From Oscillospiraceae bacterium (lineage in GTDB: Bacteria; Bacillota; Clostridia; Oscillospirales; Ruminococcaceae), in the NCBI GenBank assembly GCA_017848075.1, contig JAGALG010000132.1, positions 1 to 7,199 on the forward strand: 7,199 nt of DNA. Direction: 5' to 3'. The first letter of the stretch is position 1. Each line of letters starts with the position of its first letter. Shown piece by piece: positions 4,391 through 7,199 of this stretch. Made by a program: the position numbers and the translations under genes. The notes below the pieces were generated by a model. The model ran no database searches and was not told the DNA's origin. It was given only the letters and a program-made list of their open reading frames with translations.

Positions 4391-6796
4391 ATGGCTTTGA
4401 ATCGACCACGGGGCCGCCAGAAAAACATCAGCGGCCAAGGAAAAGAGATCAAGCGCCGAGGCTCCGGACTGGGAACCGGTCCGGTGGGCGCAGCAGGACG
4501 CAGTCCTCGCGGAAAGGAAAATTACAGTACCGTAAGTCGGGGCAGCACCCGCTCCGGAGGCGGCTTATCCAAAATCATTCTGCTGCTTTTGGTCGTGCTG
4601 CTGGGCGGCGGTGGTGGACTAAGCTCTGTACTGGGCGGTGAAGGTCTGCCTCCAAGCAGCTATGAAGCACCCACACAGCAGGAGACCCAAGGCAGCATGA
4701 GCAGCAGCACCATTGACCTTGCTTCCCTTTTGGGAAATTTGGGCGGCGGCAGCGTTTCCAGCGGTTGGGACATGGAGAACAACAATGGTATCCTGAACCA
4801 GTCTGTAGCCAGCACTGCCCGTTCCAAATACACCAAACTGCTGGGCGGCGGTAAGGACGAGGTGACCCTGATGGTCTACCTCTGCGGTACTGATCTGGAG
4901 TCCCGCAGCCAAATGGCAACCTCCGACCTGCAGGAGATGATCAACGCCGATCTCTCCGACAAAGTGAATCTGATCGTTTACACCGGTGGCTGCAAACAGT
5001 GGCAAAATAATGTCCTGAGCAGCCAAAGCAACCAGATCTGGCAGATCAGGGACGAGGGCATGGTTTGTCTGGAGGAAAATCTGGGCAGCAAGTCCATGAC
5101 CGACCCGGATACCCTCGCTTCCTTCATTCAGTGGTGCAAGAAAAATTATCCTGCAGACCGTAATGCACTGATCTTCTGGGATCACGGCGGCGGCTCTGTC
5201 AGCGGCTTCGGCTATGACGAGAAGTTTGCTTCCAGCGGCTCCATGAGCCTGGCTGAGATCGATGAGGCTCTGACAAGCGGCGGCGTGAAGTTCGACTTTG
5301 TCGGCTTTGACGCCTGCCTGATGGCTACCACAGAAAACGCTCTCATGCTGAGTAAGCATGCCGACTACATGATCGCCAGTGAGGAAACGGAGCCGGGTAT
5401 CGGCTGGTACTACAGCAACTGGCTGACTCAGCTGTCGGAAAACAGCTCCCTGTCCACTCCGGAGATCGGCAAGCAGATCATCGATGACTTCATCGATACC
5501 TGCGCTCAGAAATGTCCGGGCCAGTCCACCACTCTTTCCATTGTGGATCTGGCAGAGGCGGAAAGCACCATTCCAAGTGTTTTGGCAGCCTTCTCTACCG
5601 ACACCTACGAGAAAATCAAAAATGAGAACTACGCCCAGGTTTCCAACGCCCGCAGCGATGCCAGAGAGTTCGGCTCCTCCAGCCGCATCGATCAGGTGGA
5701 TCTGGTGCATTTGGCCAACAACATGGGCAGCGAAGAAGGCAAGGCTTTGACCGAAGCGCTGCTGTCTGCGGTCAAGTACAACCGCACTTCCTCCAATATG
5801 AGCAACTCCTACGGTCTGTCCATTTACTTCCCCTTCCGTCAGGCTGCGATGGTGGACGAGGCAGTGGAAACCTATGAATTGATGGGCATGGACGAAGAAT
5901 ATGCCCGCTGTATCCAGGCCTTCGCCAGCATGGAGGTCAGCGGTCAGGCCGTCAGCGGCGGTACGCCTTCCCCTCTGCCTTCTCTGCTGGAAATGCTGGG
6001 TACCGGAACCGGCTCCTACGGCAACAGCGAGATGATCACCCAGCTGTTGGGCAGTTTCCTCGGCGGCGATGTCAGCAGCATTGCAGGACTGGCTTCCGGC
6101 AACATCGACTTCCTCGATGGACGGGCTCTCAGCAAGGAAGAAATGGCAGCATATCTCAGCGAAAACTCCTTTGACGGCAGTCTGCTGCAGTGGAGGGATA
6201 GCGCAAACGGCCCTGTTATCGCTCTTCCGGAGGAGCAGTGGCAGCTGGTACAGACCCTCCACGCCAACCTGTTCTTTGATGACGGTCAGGGCTACATTGA
6301 CCTCGGCTGCGATACCGTTTACGATTTTGATGAGCAGGGCAATCTGCTGGCTCCGGAGGAAATGACCTGGCTGGCCATCAATGAGCAGCCGGTGGCATAC
6401 TATCACGAATCCACCGTGGATGACGGGGAAAGCTACAGCATCAGCGGCCGCATCCCTGTATTCTACAATGGAGAGCGTTCGGAACTGATCGTGGAATTCA
6501 GCGACGAAGTGCCAAGCGGCAGCATTGTCGGTGTCAGACGGGTTTATACGGAAGGCGAAACCAACACCGTGGCCAAAACCATGGATACCATTCAAAATGG
6601 CGATGTGATCGACTTTATCTGCGACTACTACAGCTATGAGGGCCAGTACCTTGACAGCTATCTGCTGGGAGAACAGCTGATCGTGGATGCTCCGCTTCAG
6701 ATCAGCGATGTGTATATCGATGAGGATTCCGCACAGCTGACTTATCTCTTCACTGATATTTATAACCAGAAATACTGGACAACTCCGCTTGCATAA
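4391..6796 (+). CDS. Membrane-anchored C11 (clostripain-family) cysteine peptidase
   Basis: The 801-residue protein has a basic, Arg/Gly-rich N-terminal tail (1-60), one membrane segment (about 59-75) without a lipobox, and a Ser/Gly-rich stalk (about 76-152). The C11 catalytic domain follows (about 155-515), then a Gly/Ser/Pro linker and a C-terminal region (about 565-801) rich in beta-strand patterns. The catalytic His is H265 in IFWDHGGGS and the nucleophile is C309 in FDACLMA, 44 residues apart as in the family. D307, two before the Cys, matches the position linked to an acidic S1 pocket in known members, predicting cleavage after Arg or Lys. The basic tail makes it a type II protein with the peptidase outside. 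It is a single-gene transcript. Substrates could be host or neighbour proteins, or envelope proteins of the cell itself. From residue 78 on the gene avoids TTA, CTA and TCA codons, leaving a long open antisense frame. Confidence 0.93.
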   Translation: MALNRPRGRQKNISGQGKEIKRRGSGLGTGPVGAAGRSPRGKENYSTVSRGSTRSGGGLSKIILLLLVVLLGGGGGLSSVLGGEGLPPSSYEAPTQQETQGSMSSSTIDLASLLGNLGGGSVSSGWDMENNNGILNQSVASTARSKYTKLLGGGKDEVTLMVYLCGTDLESRSQMATSDLQEMINADLSDKVNLIVYTGGCKQWQNNVLSSQSNQIWQIRDEGMVCLEENLGSKSMTDPDTLASFIQWCKKNYPADRNALIFWDHGGGSVSGFGYDEKFASSGSMSLAEIDEALTSGGVKFDFVGFDACLMATTENALMLSKHADYMIASEETEPGIGWYYSNWLTQLSENSSLSTPEIGKQIIDDFIDTCAQKCPGQSTTLSIVDLAEAESTIPSVLAAFSTDTYEKIKNENYAQVSNARSDAREFGSSSRIDQVDLVHLANNMGSEEGKALTEALLSAVKYNRTSSNMSNSYGLSIYFPFRQAAMVDEAVETYELMGMDEEYARCIQAFASMEVSGQAVSGGTPSPLPSLLEMLGTGTGSYGNSEMITQLLGSFLGGDVSSIAGLASGNIDFLDGRALSKEEMAAYLSENSFDGSLLQWRDSANGPVIALPEEQWQLVQTLHANLFFDDGQGYIDLGCDTVYDFDEQGNLLAPEEMTWLAINEQPVAYYHESTVDDGESYSISGRIPVFYNGERSELIVEFSDEVPSGSIVGVRRVYTEGETNTVAKTMDTIQNGDVIDFICDYYSYEGQYLDSYLLGEQLIVDAPLQISDVYIDEDSAQLTYLFTDIYNQKYWTTPLA

Positions 6797-6800
6797 AGCA

Positions 6801-6832
6801 AAAGACAGGGGCAAAATGCCCCTGTCTTTTTT
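6801..6832 (+). terminator. Intrinsic terminator of the C11 peptidase gene
   Basis: A perfect stem, AAAGACAGGGGC (6801-6812) with GCCCCTGTCTTT (6818-6829), closes a short A-rich loop and runs into six T. It starts 5 bases after the stop codon. Confidence 0.93.
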
Positions 6833-6843
6833 GTTCGTTTTTT

Positions 6844-6878
6844 AGAAAAGCTGTCCCGGAAGCTTTTCTTTTTCTTTT
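6844..6878 (+). terminator. Second, weaker terminator-like hairpin
   Basis: AGAAAAGCT (6844-6852) pairs perfectly with AGCTTTTCT (6861-6869) around an 8-base loop, followed by a T-rich run broken by one C (to 6878). It lies 12 bases after the first terminator. It is AT-rich, so it is a backup at best. Confidence 0.5.
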
Positions 6879-6964
6879 GGTGGGAAGCTTTGATCAAAGA
6901 TTTCTGCTGCCGTCTCTTCTTTCACATTTTATAGGCGAGAAGTACACAAATACAGCGCATCCTG

Positions 6965-6973
6965 TGCTATAAT
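6965..6973 (+). promoter_or_regulatory. Extended -10 promoter of the right-edge gene
   Basis: TGCTATAAT matches the extended -10 of the comB-like gene base for base. No convincing -35 is present at 16-18 bases. The RNA start would be near 6980, only about 10 bases before the ATG at 6990. Confidence 0.6.
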
Positions 6974-6989
6974 AAGATCGGGTGATATT

Positions 6990-7199
6990 ATGAGCTATTT
7001 TGGTAAGTTTTATTTGGATAAAGAAAAGGATATGGTGGTCAACCTGGACATGGAGGGCGAGATCCTCTCCTACTGTATTGAGGTGGCCAATCACCAGTCC
7101 GATAACCTGATCAACAATTTTGCAGCGATCTCCGGACAGAGCACGAGCAAGCAGGACGGAAAGACCGTCATCTGCGGCCGGATCCCCTGTTACATCAAA
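6990..7199 (+). CDS. Unrecognised protein, N-terminal 70 residues only (cut by right edge)
   Basis: I do not recognise a family from the 70 residues visible. They show no signal peptide or membrane segment. Strand-like stretches (DMVVNLDMEG, 14-23, and KTVICGRIPCYI, 58-69) flank a likely helix (24-46), so a soluble cytoplasmic protein is plausible. Three cysteines (29, 62, 67) are visible with no metal motif. The start at 6990 is supported by GGTGAT (6981-6986), which matches the 3' part of the full Shine-Dalgarno sequence, and by the -10 just upstream. In-frame ATGs at 7032 and 7050 remain possible and would give a longer leader. Two hairpins upstream separate it from the peptidase gene, so it starts its own transcript. 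Confidence 0.75.
   Translation, partial: MSYFGKFYLDKEKDMVVNLDMEGEILSYCIEVANHQSDNLINNFAAISGQSTSKQDGKTVICGRIPCYIK

Noticed and set aside
4619..6814. A 731-codon open frame antisense to the C11 peptidase gene
   Set aside because: It is codon-aligned with the sense frame and exists only because that gene uses no TTA, CTA or TCA codons after residue 77. It begins inside the terminator and its product shows no recognisable domain.
6858..6892. Direct repeat GGAAGCTTT (6858-6866 and 6883-6891)
   Set aside because: It is short, and the first copy is part of the second terminator hairpin; no wider repeat or mobile-element end surrounds it.
6888..6899. Perfect 12-base palindrome CTTTGATCAAAG
   Set aside because: One or two such palindromes are expected by chance in a window this long, and it is about 66 bases upstream of the -10 with no second copy.

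Overview
The window looks like a chromosomal segment from a Gram-positive anaerobe of the Clostridia, probably a gut member of the Oscillospiraceae/Lachnospiraceae kind. The reasons are strong GGAGG-type ribosome binding sites before most genes, sigma-A promoters (often with an extended -10), compact intrinsic terminators, intermediate GC, a clostripain-family (C11) peptidase, and a zinc-ribbon/FHA plus PP2C gene pair of a kind I associate with this group. The species cannot be named from the sequence. I see no tRNA, rRNA, CRISPR array, insertion sequence or integrase, and no gene-free stretch over 300 bases (the longest are 1783-2001 and 6797-6989).

Left part (1-3138), a phospho-signalling locus. 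A minus-strand operon reads from about 1813 leftwards. It encodes a two-helix membrane protein with a C-terminal FHA domain, then a zinc-ribbon protein with an FHA domain, then a membrane-anchored PP2C-type Ser/Thr phosphatase that overlaps the previous gene by 8 bases and runs off the left edge. Divergently, at 2002-3108, lies a 368-residue, mostly helical protein with a helix-turn-helix-like N-terminal region. It has its own sigma-A promoter and terminator. FHA domains read phosphothreonine and PP2C enzymes remove it. A matching Ser/Thr kinase is therefore expected nearby, most likely beyond the left edge; none is in the window.

Right part (3139-7199), separately transcribed single genes. 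There is a ComB-like 2-phosphosulfolactate phosphatase homologue (+). An 81-residue helical protein (-) shares a bidirectional terminator with comB. An 801-residue membrane-anchored C11 cysteine peptidase (+) is followed by two hairpin terminators. Last comes the start of an unrecognised gene (+) cut by the right edge.

The most interesting part is the left locus. Both FHA proteins carry the same five-residue NIGKT motif, encoded by an identical 15-base stretch, just before the FHA domain. This could be a phosphothreonine switch site that the FHA domains themselves read. The divergent HTH-like protein is a candidate partner or regulator.
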